A DNA stretch of 64,000 nt from Phoronis australis (Eukaryota; Phoronida; Phoronidae), in assembly GCA_002633005.1 (NCBI GenBank), contig NMRA01000024.1, positions 769,786-833,785 on the forward strand. The letters are read 5' to 3'. The notes below the pieces were generated by a model. The model was not told the DNA's origin. It saw only the letters and a list, made by a program, of their open reading frames with translations, and did not search any database. Made by a program: the position numbers and the translations under genes. Shown here in pieces: positions 13,701-28,700 of the stretch. Position 1 is the first letter of the stretch. Every line of letters begins with the position of its first letter.

Positions 13701-16700
13701 GCTAAATGTTTTTAAAAACAGAATTTGTTGTGACACATTTAGCTTGTGTCTAGTTTGTACTGTGACATGGTGCTGGGGAGTTTTATAGTACAGTACTATA
13801 GGACTAACTGTAGTTATTCCTCAGCAATATGATTCCACAAAGTATGTGTAAAGGGCAAAGGTCATCACGTTGTAGAGTTCATTTAACATTTTCATATCGT
13901 TATTTTACACATTACCTGTGTGTATGCTATTCAGTAATAAACCAGAAAAGTTAACCCAGGATTTGTGTCTGTTGTTACGTAGCATGTTGACAACATCCGA
14001 ATTTCGCTTGGAGGCTTGGTTCAGTATGAACCAACATTTGCAGTATGTGTGCGAGGTGTGAGTCTTTTCATTTAAAACGACTTGATGTTGATTCTTTCAG
14101 CAAAAGCAGATGAGAGCGAGTTTGAAGACAATACCATGAAAGTCCAAACGGTGCCAGTGCATAAAAGTAATTCTTGAGGATTTTATTCTGCCTGCAATAA
14201 GTGACTTGTACTGTACCATGTTCGGTCTTCATATCCATTACCATACAATGGCAATTCCTTCCAAAATTGAACGGCGTCCATTTATTTGCAGGCTATGTCT
14301 CAATTGCTGAAACGAATACTACAGTAGCATCATTTTAAAATCTATTGGTCTATATACACCAACTTCTGGCCTATTTAAACTGGCACGACATTTCAGTCAG
14401 TCATGTCTCCGGCCATCTTCAGTACGTGCCAAAATAATCAGACAAAATGATCTGCAATTCGCGTCATGATGGCTGAGTTCAAGTGGAACTTCCAATCATG
14501 ACGGCTGAGCTTAAGCGTAATGTGCTATCAGAGGAGCTAGACTGCCCACTTATGACAGCGAAACAGTATTTTGTCTGATTACTTTTAGCATGTAATGTAT
14601 CATGGCAAGAAATTGTTTATGGTTTGATAAGCTTGAAGACTATTTCTTGATTTAGTGGCAAGGGCAATATTTCTACATGTTTTTTAAAAGTTGAATAGTC
14701 GGATACCATTTTAAAAATGAATATAAAACACTTTGTATTCCAAAAAAATCTTAGACAAGAAGACCAACTTGGGTCTAACAATGCGAGTTAGTCTTTAAAA
14801 GCACAGAATATATTCACTCTACTTGTACATTGAACATTACAAGATTACATCTTACTTTGTCACGTGACTGTCCATTGATTCATGCACTCTACCTTACGCT
14901 ACTCGATAGGTGATGGTGATGACAAACATGAAGACATGGCGTACTTCTACGTGTGTACGGTAAGAGACTTCTCTGGCAGCCTTCTGATAGGTGGAATCTC
15001 ACTTACTGCAGACCATCGGGCTATCAACATTGTTGTGAATTCCTACAATTTCAGGCAACATTGGTCTGCATCTTTGATGATAGTTTTTGCATAGAACTAA
15101 AAAATGCTACTTTTATGCATAAAAGAAGAAATAAATTTCATCCGTTTGTCATATTGTATCCTAAATTGGGAGAGTCACTCATATTGACAAGGTGCCTGTA
15201 GGCATGTACCAAAAATTGAGTTGGCCGGTACCCATAGTTGAATCAACTCAGCAATGCAGGACACATAAAAAGTGCATGACCATGTCAGCATGAGCTTGAA
15301 CACGCTTCTTTTCTATGGAGACCCCACCACACTTGGTGGTCGCCCCACGTTTTGTGTTTGGGAGTCAGTTGACACATTTTAGCAAAAGAAAGCACATATT
15401 TGATAGATGTAACTCCTGATTGCCTCATTTTCAAAATAGCTGTGTCATTCTGTGCTAGTATGCTGATTTCTAAACACAAGAATTGAAAGAGACTGCAAGT
15501 GGGGAAGGTGGGTCCATGGGACTACATTTTTTGTAAGTGTTGGGCAAACGTGCTCTCACTAACGAGTCATGTGTCGTTCCAGTGGGCACTCAAAATGCAC
15601 TAGGTGGCATAAGTGCAGCTAGGGTCCTATCCATGGAAATGCCTGCATTCTGGTATTCATATAGAACTGTTAACACAGAGTGCTGATGAACTACTTTATG
15701 GTCTCAATACATTGACTTGTTAAGAAGAGCAATAGTTCTTCATTATCGCCACCTATTGAGTGTGGAGTTGCCCATTCTTTGTGTTTGAGCGCAACACAAG
15801 TCGGGTTTTGTCAAGGGGCCGTATGCCAACTTACAGGCAGGTGACTTTTAAGGACCCCCTAATCACTTGACGGATACATGATCGTGGATGTTTCATCTTT
15901 GTACCCTCACTTCACAAGACAGTCGTGGGTGTATTGAGCAATGGCATGGGAGACACTTTCCCTCCCAGATTTGGGTCACAAATGGTGAAGAGTTACGTAA
16001 GATAATAAATTAGTCTGACAAATTTACCATAGATATGCCATTACCCCTCAATCCGTAAAATTGAAATTGAAGTTAACGCATTGCTAGTCACCCTAATTTA
16101 TGATGTGCCTTGTAAATTACTTTGCCACGTGTTCGTTTTGCAGCCGCAGCAACTACAGGGAAAGCTGGACATTGGAAAAGCTGTTGACCTTGGCCTTCCA
16201 AGGTAAGGCCAGACCGTTAATTTTGATGACAAAAACAAACTTGAGTTTTGAGTATTTGTTCTCCTATTGAGTCAATTGTTGAATGTGTTGAATTTGTGCG
16301 TATCTTTCAAGTAGCTTTTTTCTTTCCAAGAGAAGAATTGATTTGCTTTGTTAAAATCTATTGGATTTTGTACACTATAATTAGTGTCAGACATAAGAGA
16401 TTGTATGTCGCATGATCTTGCAGGATTGTCATTCAAGGAAAACGGGCAAATCGCATGCTATTTATTATGGATTAGTTTTTGTGTTAGATGTGGTAAGGTG
16501 TTACAAATTGACAAGAATATTCAATATCAATGCCAAATACACACTTTAAGTGATGTCAAAATATTTTTATTTGTTGTGGCTTTTTGATGTTTTGCAATTC
16601 CTTGATTATGAGTCATTGTATTGTGTTTACTTTCTTGTACTTGACGTTATGATTGTTCTGTAAGTAACTTAAAAAAATCTGGTTGTGTGATCTCTTAAAG

Positions 16701-19700
16701 GGGGCCTGTTCTAGGAATGCTAAAGGATGGACTTGAAGTCACCTTGGATGACGGACGGGTGGTAGGTAGTTGGATTTTACAGTGGAGTCCTGCTTGATAT
16801 CATACCCTCAGTAATAGCAAGAAATTCCACTGAGGTGGTTTCGACTTGGCGGTGACCATAACCACTCTTATAAGCTAATTATACTAAGTGATGAGTCTCA
16901 GACTATGACAGGTAAACAGGCAACCACTGGTCTTTATCCCCTGTTCAGAAATCCTATAATACAAATGAAATTAAGATGAACTATGTTAGTTAACAGACAG
17001 AAAAGCATTTTAAGGTATCCATGGTAATAAGCAGGTGACAGTCACTTTTGTTGATTTTTTAATGACAATATCCGGAAATAGGACAATAAATCATTACATT
17101 ATGCGGGTTCTTTTACGTGGATTTAATGGAAAATGATTTGGTAACTGGGATATTTAGTTTTCCTGTACAATACGTGGGCTCCACTGTACTAGTCTATTAG
17201 CATGTACTATCCATTAAACCAGTTGAACACAAGTTACATTCCTGTGTTTGATAAATTTAAACTTTACAACACCCTGATAGGAAGCCCCAGGTGGTATATT
17301 GTGAAAACGTCACATTTGTACATTTCTGATACTTAAACAGTAAGCCTGGTCATACTTTCGGAAATGGGCACCCCATAAATGGAAAGTACACTGTAAATAG
17401 TTTGTGATGGGTGTTTACCTGGATCCAGAATACTTACAATAATAAGATGATGAAAATGGCATCTAAAACAACTAACCGGCCTGATGACTGACTGTAACCA
17501 TGAATAAAACCTTGATTTTGATTGACACTCGCTGACACTGTTTACTTTGGGAAACCCTGCAAACTCTGAGAAATTATAGTGTTGGCTCCAGAAGAAGACC
17601 CGTGAGTGTATGTGTGGGGAAGCCCGTTTGCGGAAGTTTCCAGTACTATCCCCATATCCCTAACAGTCAAGTTGGTGATCATTGGTTATCTTATCAAATT
17701 AGCTGGCACAGGCAGGGCCTTATTGCTGTGGTTAATCTCCTGGATTGACTTACACAGTGACCCAGTTTCAGGAAATGACCTGAGAATAGATTGCCTCAGA
17801 TTCTGTAATTCACTTTACCCAAGGGGTTACAAGGTTCTGTTTTGTATTTCAAAAATAGAGAAGATTTTGTGTTGTTGCACTGAATCGTGTCAGTGTTGAA
17901 TTTTTATGATTTTTTGTTGTTGCAGATTAAACCTGAACAAGTACTGAGTGATGTTGACCCCGTGAGGCCATTTGTAGGTGAGTGAGACATACCTGTTCTG
18001 CCCTCTTTGACTGGGAAAGTTCTAGGGCTCCAATACAGTTCAAATCCTAGATGAGAGAGGTGTATAGTCTCTGTTTCAGCTGCCTGTGCCCTGTTGAGCT
18101 CGCGTTATTTCTGTTGCTAAATTCCTGGGCATCTATTCAGAACATTGCTATTTTGGTCTTTGTTGTACCACAAAAGTATGACGGTGCATTTTTGGAAAAG
18201 GAGGGTGTATAAAGATGTAATGCATTATACAAAATGCTGTATCATGTTTTTTGTATTATCTGCAGGCTGATACATATGTTGAAGGCTAGCGTAAAGTGGT
18301 CTCGTATTTCGAAGTTAGTCTTGACTATTTTACTGACATGCCTGTGCAGAAAGATTAAGGATGAAGAGAATCAAACTTTACTCGAGGCTAAACTCAAAGA
18401 TTGACGAGTCACATGGCACAATTCAAGTTATCGTTTAAATTTCACAGGCTGTGACTCATTTTGGGTAATTTTCGAGCCGACTCTTAAGGATAAATTGGTG
18501 GTTTTGGGCCTAAGTCTTATTTGGTTTTGGTTGGGTGAAGGGCATTCTTACTTGCTGTTGACTAGCCGGATTCAATTGTTGTGACTTTCGTGTTGTTAAC
18601 ATTAAATTCTGCAGTGTTGGAGTGTCCTTCACATGACCACATACCCTCCTTGGTGACCAACGATGAACTACTCAGGTTTCAACGCAGCTCCAATCCTGCC
18701 CTTGACGTGATCGTTCATATGTCTCCTGATCACGTGATGTCCGATGACAGATACCAGCAGTGGATGAACGGGTAGGTGTGGCCACCAAAAGGGTGCGCTT
18801 CATTTGTTGGAGTGGTCGTAAAAAGGTGATGTGTCTAATTTGTGTTCTATATATATACATGGAATATGATACAATTTTTATTTTATTTGAATTCTGATTT
18901 TGTTTTTTGCTCATGTCAAGGTGTTTGTAGATGTGTTATGCAGAATTATTTACTTCACTCTTTCAGCATTTAACTCGGCTGATACTGAATTCTTTTTTCA
19001 ATATAGCATAATCGAAACTTGTTTTGGTGAAAACTAATTTCTTGCAATGCATTTTTCCCGTATAAGCTATCCTGGGTTAACCTGGTTTAGTGGGATAATT
19101 ACCTTATGCAAAATGCCTGCTCTCTGTAACAATATTAGTAAGTTACTTAAAACCCAGTTACTAGGAAAATTCCACATTTGTCCACCTTTTTAATACTCAA
19201 CATTGTCGTATTTACTGAATTTTCATTTTGTCATCCCACAGGTTTGGCTGCGAAACAAACCATCTCATTGTGAGCGAGTCCAACCGCTCTGTGTGCCATA
19301 AAGCCCCCTATAGGATACAGGCTAAACTAAACCAGCTTCACGACTCCATCTTTCCGCTGCTGCCCAATCAAATTGCTATGGTGAGTAAGCAGACGACTGA
19401 ATGTTGTTGAAATGATGGTGTGGTACAGTAGGTTTCCACTTAAAACACAAACTTCTGAATTACACCATTCACTGTATTAGAATTGGTTCCGTTTTGCATC
19501 TAAGTCGGCTTAAATGACTTTTGAGCTTGGGAACAACTGAGAGATTGTTGTTGATGAAGGCTAGATGCACTATCGTAATTTAATTCACTTGCCGTCACCG
19601 AACCCCAAAATCATTATAATGGCTGTAGTTGAATGGGAAATGTGATGCAGTGGCCAGACACTAGATGGGGTTACTAGGATTGGTACTTATGTGTCAGTGT

Positions 19701-22700
19701 TGGAATGAGAGATTCAGTTGTTGGTTTTTCATAGATCAAAGCGTATTGAAAATATAACAAAAAGTCCTCAAGTACGAAAAATTCCTCCTTTTCATCTGAA
19801 GTCAGTAGCAGTATAAATACTTGCAGAACTTTCAACACTACAGTGATTTGATCTTGATCCTGTGTCCTTCATTAGTATTTCGATTGTCCACTAGATGGCA
19901 CCTGCATCCCAGTGAACCCAGCCCAGCCTTCAGTTCTGTTTATGATGATCTTCCTTCTTAATTTATTCTTAGACAGATGAAACTTTCTACAGCTAATATA
20001 TTTTACTGTAATTTTACTATTGGTCACTGTGACTATGGGTAATAGACAAAAGCCATTCACGTTCATTCTTCAAGTTTCGCTCATTCATTGTCTCTGCATA
20101 TGAGATTTTCTTTTTTCAGGACAAATTGAATTGTCACGAGGACAGCAATACTTCAAACATTCTGCGAGCTCATGCTAGCATGAGGTACAGGATTCGTCCA
20201 AGAAAAAGTCCCGACTAGTGAGTACTTTTCCTTGCCGACTTAATTGCTAATGTCCATGTAGCATTTAAGACAAAGCTTACAAGAATATAAGTTTAGAGTG
20301 TCGAAAAATGCTTTGTGGCCTAGCTGGCCCTCGCTCAGTGACCATAGTGCACTACTGAAACTTTTAATACGCTAATGGTGCGAGGAGTATTCCAAAAATG
20401 GTCCCCAACATTTTTACATCGTGTGTTTGGCGTTATCTTGAATTTTTAGAATTAAAGAGTAATGTTTTGTGAATGTATTATAAAAAAGTGTCCTCATAGA
20501 AAGCAGTTTTCAGTACTAAAGTTGCTATCGATGTTAAAAATCAACAAACAGGTTTTTGTGTTTTTTTTGTAAATTTTCTATTTGAGCGTAAAAGGACATA
20601 ATCGTTTTTTAAGGCAGAAGTGACACCTTTTGGTATTACTGTTAGTCGGAACGAACATTGAAGTAAACGATAGGTGACGCTACACACTAAATTTTTTTTA
20701 ATGTGACAATTTGTGAACATTTACTAATGTGCTTATTGACATAAAACTTATTTTTACTTCAATTGGGAATTATTCAAGCAAAATATAACAATTGTTAGCA
20801 GCTACACTACCCTTTAATTGTTGACGATAACTGTGACACTTGGCGATAACTTTGATGGGACCAAAGTTGACTGTACATATTGCACTGCAGTGGCGACGCT
20901 CCTGTTTAGAGCGAAGTTAACAGGCACTGTTAACTTCGATCCAGGACTGAAGTTAATCGTTCATACTGACCTCAACTCCCCAAAACATCGACGCGTCGAC
21001 ATTAGTATGAAAAGCCCTTATGTGTTTGTTTCAGTTCTCAGTGTGTCGTGCTGGACAACGACAGTTTCGTTAATGAGTGTGCTGAAGTAGAAGGGTTCAC
21101 AGACTCTCTGCAACAGTTGAAGAACACATTGAAAACTGCTGACACAGGTGACGGTCATGATTACGGTAAATGTATTTTCAATTTTTGTGAAAAAATCGTA
21201 GCGCCATGTGTTTGTCTTGCACAAACAAAGTACATACTAAGGTATTTTCATGAAATTTGGTATATAGGCATCTAGTAGTGAAACGACGATATCCTCCCGT
21301 TTTCGGATGGATTCCATTTTTACTGTTTTCGAGTCTGTTTTTTGACGTCCACCCCTCTATCAACCAAACCGCCCTAAGCATGATTGTGAAAATTGGCATG
21401 TATGTTTTTACTATGAAGAGGACGGTTGACGATGATTTTCTGATGACTTCAACTGCTGTGGCGCCTCCTAGTGGAAGTTTTTTTTGCGCCTATGGGTTTA
21501 TCTCCTAAACTGCTTTGGAGCATCTTTACTAAATTTAATAAGTGCATTATTTTATATGATGTTGACAATGGACGACGATGACTTTCGGACAGATCTGACA
21601 ACTGGTTTGCCACCTAGTGGCAATTTTATTTTTTGTATGTTTTCCTCTGTATCTTCAAAGATCCTCAGCGTGTTTTCATAAAATTTGGCATACAGGCTTC
21701 TGTTGGTGAGGTGACGCTATCTTTCCATTTTCAGTTGGATTTGACCTAGTTTGCGCCACCTAGTGGCCATTTTTACTGTTTTTCGAGTCTGTTTTTTGGT
21801 GACCACCCCTCCGTCAACCAAACCGCTTTAAGGATAATTGTGAAAATTGGCATGTATGTTTTTTTCTATGAAGTGAACGGCTGACGATGATTTTTAGATG
21901 ACTTTGACTACTATGGCGCCTCCTTGTGGCATTTTCTTTTTTGCGCCCATAGCTGTATCTCCTAAACCGTTTGTAGGATCTTTACTAAATTTAAGAAGTG
22001 TGTTTATAATGATGTTAACAACGAACAACAATGATTTTGGGATGGATCTGACTACTGGTGTGCCCCCTGGTGGCAATTTTAGTTTTACGTTTATCTCAGT
22101 ATCTTCAAAGGTCCTCAACAGATTTTCGTAAAATTTCGAATACCAGCATGTATTGGTGAGATGACGTTATCCTCCCGTTTTTGGATGGAATCAAGGTACT
22201 TTGCGCCACCTAATGGCCATTTTTGCTGTTTTTGAGTCTGTTTTTGGCGTCTACCTCTCTATCAACCAAATCGTTCTAAGGATGGTTTTGAAAATTGCCG
22301 TATATGTTCTCAGTGTGAAGAGGACGGTTGATGATGACGACTTTGACTACTGTGGCGCCTCCTAGTGGTAGTTTTGATTTGTTTTGTTGTGCACCCATAG
22401 CTGTATCTCTACCCACTGGAAGATCTTTATTAAATTTAGTAAGTGTATTTATATGAAGCGAACAACAGACAATGACGACTTTCAGGCGGATCCCATGATC
22501 ACTGTGCCCCGTAGTGACTATTTCATTTTATTCTGTTTTCCTTTGTTTCTTTGAAGTTCCGTGACGTATTTCTATGAAATTTGGAGTATAGCTTTCTATT
22601 AAAGAAGCAATGAAATGTTCCTATTTTCGGATGGATTGTATGTTTTTGCGCCATCTAGTGCCCATTTTATGACACAAATAAGCAACCATAAAAGCACACC

Positions 22701-25700
22701 ATTTGTGATGCAGTTGTGGGCTCCGCGTTGCTCTTGTATGTATTTAGACCAGTAACCATGTTTTATAACTGTTTTGTTTCTGCGTCTTTTTGTAGAAATA
22801 CTTGAAGTTCTTGAAATCAGATTAGTTAACTCTTTTAGTTTTCCTCAATTATATAATGCCTGATATGTAGTTCATATGCGGTATTTTTGCATGGTGACTG
22901 TTTCAAACTCGTTTTATCTTAGCTTGACAGTTTACATTTTTGCAACTGAAAATACACCTGGTATGAATTGAAATTAATGTTCATATTGAGCACTCACTTT
23001 TACACGATGTCTTTGACTTGTCGCTCATTTTCCAGCTTGCGGAAGTGCTAAGCCAGAAGTTGTATTTCTTGGTACTGGCTCATCACAACCCAGTAAAGAA
23101 AGAAATGTTAGCAGTATAGTGTTGAATATCAGGTATTGCAATGTTGTCTTTACTCCATTTCATTTCTGTTAATGTCCTTTCATTTAATTTTTTTTCAATT
23201 TGAATTGTAGGATAAAAATAAAGTTTCCAAATATTTTACTTGAGAAGACATGATTTTGAATAGTTTGAACACCATCAGTTTGCATATCTTAAAGGGACAT
23301 TTAGTCAACCACACAAAAATTTTTGTCTTGCACACCAATGGGTGCATCAGCGCAGGTATCAAGAGGCGGTCTATTTTGGCAAACCCTTTCAAAATGAGGC
23401 TACTTCTTATTAATCACAAGTGACATCACAATAATTATTTTTGATCATAGAAACCACTTCCCATGACAATTTTGAAACCCAACTATTGAGTGATTTTCCT
23501 TTAAGGCTATGTGGCATCTTTGAAAAGTTTCCAAATTTAGCTAATTTCGGAACATCGTATCTCACAAGGAGCTGATTGGATTCATATGAAGCCTTCAGAT
23601 ACTATGCTTGTAACATTGTTCTCAAAAATGCTAGTAGGAATTGATTGAAATATGTTCCACTTTTGCATGAGGGGCTATCAAGAATAGAACTTTCGATAAT
23701 TTTCATAAAAAAAATTTACTGAAAAAACTCAAGTTACATGACCCAATTATTGGCAGATATTAAGTAAAAGTCAAAAATCAAACTCTAGAGGCTTAGTACT
23801 TTTATCGAGTTAAAATCTTAAGTTTTGCATGTATTTGGCTAAATACATGGCCAGGCTTGTCAGTAAGGTCCTTCATAACATTAATGACCATGTTATCTTA
23901 CTATGATCTTTACTTGTCCTTCATAACATTAATGACCATGTTATCTTAGTATGATCTTTACTGGTCCTTCATAACATTAATGACCATGTTATCTTACTAT
24001 GATCTTTGCTGGTCCTTCATAACATTAATGACCATGTTATCTTACTATGATCTTTACTGGTCCTTCATAACATTAATGACCATGTTATCTTACTATGATC
24101 TTTACTGGTCCTTCATAACATTAATGACCTTGTTATCTTACTATGATCTTTACTGGTCCTTCATAACATTAATGACCATGTTATCTTACTATGATCTTTA
24201 CTGGTCCTTCATAACATTAATGACCATGTTATCTTACTATGATCTTTACTGGTCCTTCATAACATTAATGACCATGTTATCTTACTATGATCTTTACTGG
24301 TCCTTCATAACATTAATGACCATGTTATTTTACTATGATCTTTACTGGTCCTTCATAACATTAATGACCATATTATCTTACTATGATCTTTACTGGTCCT
24401 TCATAACATTAATGACCATGTTATCTTACTATGGTCTTTACTGGTCCTTCATAACATTAATGACCATGTTATCTTACTATGATCTTTACTTCTCTTTCAT
24501 TTCTCATTTACAACAGTGACGACAGTACCCTGCTGTTAGACTGTGGTGAGGGTACGTGCGGGCAGTTGTATCGGTTTTACGGTAGCCAAAAGTTCGAGGA
24601 TGTTCTTCACCATCTTTCCGCCGTGTTTGTGTCACACATGCATGCTGATCATCACTTGGTGAGCGAAATGATTGAACAAAGAATGAGTTTTAAAGTCCTA
24701 CATGTAAACTGTTCTCTGTTTCTGCAAATCACGGAATGTAAACAGTAGAACTGATATTGATAAGTGAGATTTTGTTGTAGATATCCTTTAGAATAATCGT
24801 TTAGGTTTTTCCAAACTATTTACCTACATGACAAAGACGCTGAAAGTAAACAAGACTTATCTCCCCTGTATGGCCATGAGTAACTCGGTGTTAGATGTTT
24901 TCATGTCAAACGATTTGGACCAGGTGAATGAGAACTTTTCAGATGAATATGCTTGGTATGTGACTGAAATGACTTCATTATGGAGAAATTCCAACGTGGA
25001 TAAAAATGAAGAACCCAGACCCAATCGACCGCAGTCATTGAAACGTATTTTGACTAATCCGCTGCAGCCACTTACAGCTTTCTGTGATGTTGTAGAACAA
25101 TGCATGTCTTTCTAAAACCACTCTGAGATGGTGGTGTGTTATAACTATTATTAAAATCTCTTGGTCAATTTACACCCACCTCTTGTCTATTTACATTGTC
25201 ACGACGTTTTGGCGGTCTATTCTCCGGCCATCATCAGGTGTTCCTGCAGTCTTAGAAGAATGAGCACGGATATGTGATACACTCATCATGGTGTGATTTT
25301 TTTATGAGTGTACCACATATTCTTGCCCGTTCTTCTAAGAACGCAGGAACACCTGATGATGGCCAGAGAATAGATCAACCGAAACGTCGAGACCATGTAA
25401 ATAGACAAGGGGTCGGTGTAAATAGACCAAGAGATTTTAATAATAGTTAGAACAATTCATTGTGCCGCAACTAGTGTCAGTTTCAGTGGCTGCTCCCCCT
25501 TGTGTATTACAGTGTAACTATCAATAGGTGTCAGTTTCAGTGGCTGCTCCCCCTTGTGTATTACAGTGTAACTATCAATAGGTGTCAGTTTCAGCAAAGT
25601 AACTTATTGTCAGGTAGTGTTTACAGAATCGACTGCTGTTCATTTTGTAATGTTAAGTGTTACTTTTATTGCAAATTAGTGTATACAGACAATTTGAACA

Positions 25701-28700
25701 TTTCTTAATCATTCTGTGAAGTTTAATTCAGTCAGTTTGATTTATAAAATATAGTGCTTTTGAAAATGGTACTATGTCATAACTCTTGCATAGTGAATTT
25801 CCTGGAATAAGTATGCACTGTGTGTTATCCTTGACCTAAACAGAGGAGATAATATGAAAATCCTAAAATGAACAAGAAAGGAAGAGATTGGTTGATTGTC
25901 TTGTTGGCTGTCAGTCACCAAACTTGGCCACAAATCAGTTTCATTTAATGTACAGTTACTGTTGGTTTCTTCTATCCTAGGGCCTGTTTGCCATTATGGA
26001 AGCTAGAAGGAAGGCGTTTTTCAAGCGAGGACAGGAACCTTCTAAACTAGCCGTGATTGGTCCATTCCAGCTGAAGTACTGGTTTGATAGTGTCGACAAG
26101 GATCTCATACCAATCAATCAGCTCATAGAGTATGTGAGACTGAATAGAGTCACTTAGGGTTATGTAAACCCTAAATTTCCTAATTTTTGTATTGTTTTTG
26201 TTTTAAAATAACTGAGTTGCTGGCCACTATCAATTGGTGAATTACACATTTTCTGAAAGTATTAGTCGAAATGAATTCAGCTATGACGTCCACAACCCCA
26301 TGTACCACTATGGTCACGTGAGTGGGTGTTTTAGGCAAAAAAGTTTCTGTTTCTGAAAGGTATGTAATTAACAAATTGAACCTTAAATTTTAATCCTTAA
26401 AACTTAGGATGACAAAACTATGACAAATTTGGTCCAAAAGCAAGTGTGGGATTTTGAATGAAACAAACTGTTTTTTTTTAATCTGCGCTCATTTTTCCAA
26501 AAGCAGCCCGTTGTCGGCCATTTTCAATTCCACTCACTATTTAATCACTCAGTGCTATTAAACTGATCTCAACTCATACCTTACTCCTGTTGACATGTGA
26601 AATGACAAATCTTTGTTACAGAATATTGAACTTATTGAGAGGAATTTTTCAGTTGTTGTTTTGTTCACCAAAGGTGAATATGATTCCATGTTCAAACTGG
26701 GAGAAGTTGAGTGCTGAAAACAGCAAATCGAAATTGAGCAAATTGCAAAGCAGATTACTTATGTCTTTTGAGAGACATTTAAGATTTGAACTTAAAAATA
26801 GAAGTTGTTACCCTTGTCATATCACCATCCAAATACTCTGTGTTTTATTGTGACATCACAGGTTCTTTTCAATACAACACGTAGTCTCTAACCAGCTGGA
26901 CGATGAGAAGAGATTGATATTCCAGGATTACCTGAAGAGACTACATCTGACTGAGGTACACAGACTGCTGGGAATGTCACGCATAGTTGATACTGTTGAT
27001 ATTGTTGATGCACGTTGATATTCAGGCTGATATTCAGTTTGATATTCAAGTTGATATTCAGGTTGATATAATCAGTTAATTGTCAAGTTGACATTCAAGT
27101 TGGTAGCTTTGTTAATGACCACGTTCAAAATGTAAGTTGATATTCAGGTTGATATTGAAGTGATAGTCAAGTCGTTAGTCAAGTTAGTATTCAGATTGAT
27201 ATTGAAGTGATAGGCAAGTCGTCAGTCAAGTTAATATTCAGGTTGATATTGAAGTGATAGTCAAGTTGTTAGTCAATTTCAGGTTGATATTGAAGTCAGT
27301 GATAGTCAAGTCGTTAGTCAAGTTAATATTCAGGTTGATATTGAAGTCAGTGATAGTCAAGTCGTTAGTCAAGTTAATATTCAGGTTGATATTGAAGTCA
27401 GTGATAGTCAAGTCGTTAGTCAAGTTAATATTCAGGTTGATATTGAAGTGATAGTCAAGTCGTTAGTCAAGTTAATATTCAGGTTGATATTCATATAGTC
27501 AGTCATGTTGACATTCAAGTTGATCATGAATGGTGTAAAAACTACTGATTTATGCTGGTTCATGCTGGTTCTTCTGGGAGCTGCAGGGTAGCACGCTTCC
27601 ATGGTAGACTATAAAATAGTTTTAAATTTGCAAAGTGAATGAACTGTTAGGTTTTAGAAACACGGTCAAGTTGTTCATTTCATGCAGTGTTCTAATTGTG
27701 TTTAGGTTTACACCTAAACAAAAGTATCAAAAATAATACATTATCCTTTTCCGTAAGCGGTGACGTAATTGAATATTATAAGTTATATCATTTGAGACAG
27801 GATTTCACAGTTTTTATGGTTTTGTTGCAATCACAGCTATATTAAATTGACCCAGTGGTAATGTGGAATATTCTAACGATTCACGCAATTAATCCATCTC
27901 GAAATGTCAGCAAGTGAAAGAAATTGTTGATTGTTTTTAGTAGCCTAATGTCGTTGAGCTATGGCCTGTCACATTACTGTGCAGTTGCAGAGGCGTCATG
28001 CAACTTGCTTGTCAAGTGCGAATGGGTCTTTAGGGTTTCAAACAAATGTATTATTGAATGGTTGGTTTGAAGCCTGCGGTGTCGTCAGGAGCTAAACACA
28101 CGTATCATTTTCTGCGAATTGACAATTAGAACTGTATATAATTTTTGAAGAACAACTTTTCTGCTGGAAACCATTTCCAGATTTTTTGCTTTTACTTTGC
28201 AGAAAATGGGAATGTTTATAAAAAGAAGATAACATGTGACCAAATTTTGATTTATTTTAGTCTTGTTTCTGTGGTTATCAAAAATAATGTTGCCAGTGGT
28301 TACGTAATATGTTAAAGCCGTGAATAGTCCTTGGTTGAGAGATTACTCAAGTTCTGATAGTAGGTAACCTTGGAAAAAATTGTCATGTTCATAGTCATTC
28401 TGTCAACTATCACTATTCTGTTTCCAGCTTTTGCCTGTAGAGGTCAGGCACTGTAAACATGCCTATGGTGTTGTCGTTAGCCATCAGGATGGATGGAAGA
28501 TTGTGTACTCAGGTGACACCATGCCTTGTGATGCCTTAGTGGCTGCAGGTAATAAAGTTGCTATGTCTGTTACACAAGCTTGCTTGGTTCGGATTTGTAT
28601 GAATATGGTGAATGTCTGATGGTAAGCTACAGGGCTTATATTTGGAAAATGGTTTAATTTATTGTACTTTTCTGGTGCCCCAAATATTACCCTGGCCATA

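Noticed and set aside
13984-14054. Possible extra ELAC2 exon (open frame [19 protein letters not shown])
   Set aside because: It needs phase 0 entry, but the preceding exon ends in phase 1; joined there it hits TGA at once. The exon at 14101 fits phase and homology directly.
23980-24519. 179-codon repeat protein ([16 protein letters not shown] repeats)
   Set aside because: It is a translation of an intronic minisatellite, out of frame with ELAC2 and without a start context or splice support.
27238-27451. Repeat proteins on both strands in the 27-kb minisatellite
   Set aside because: Open on both strands purely from a 51-bp unit that is a multiple of three.
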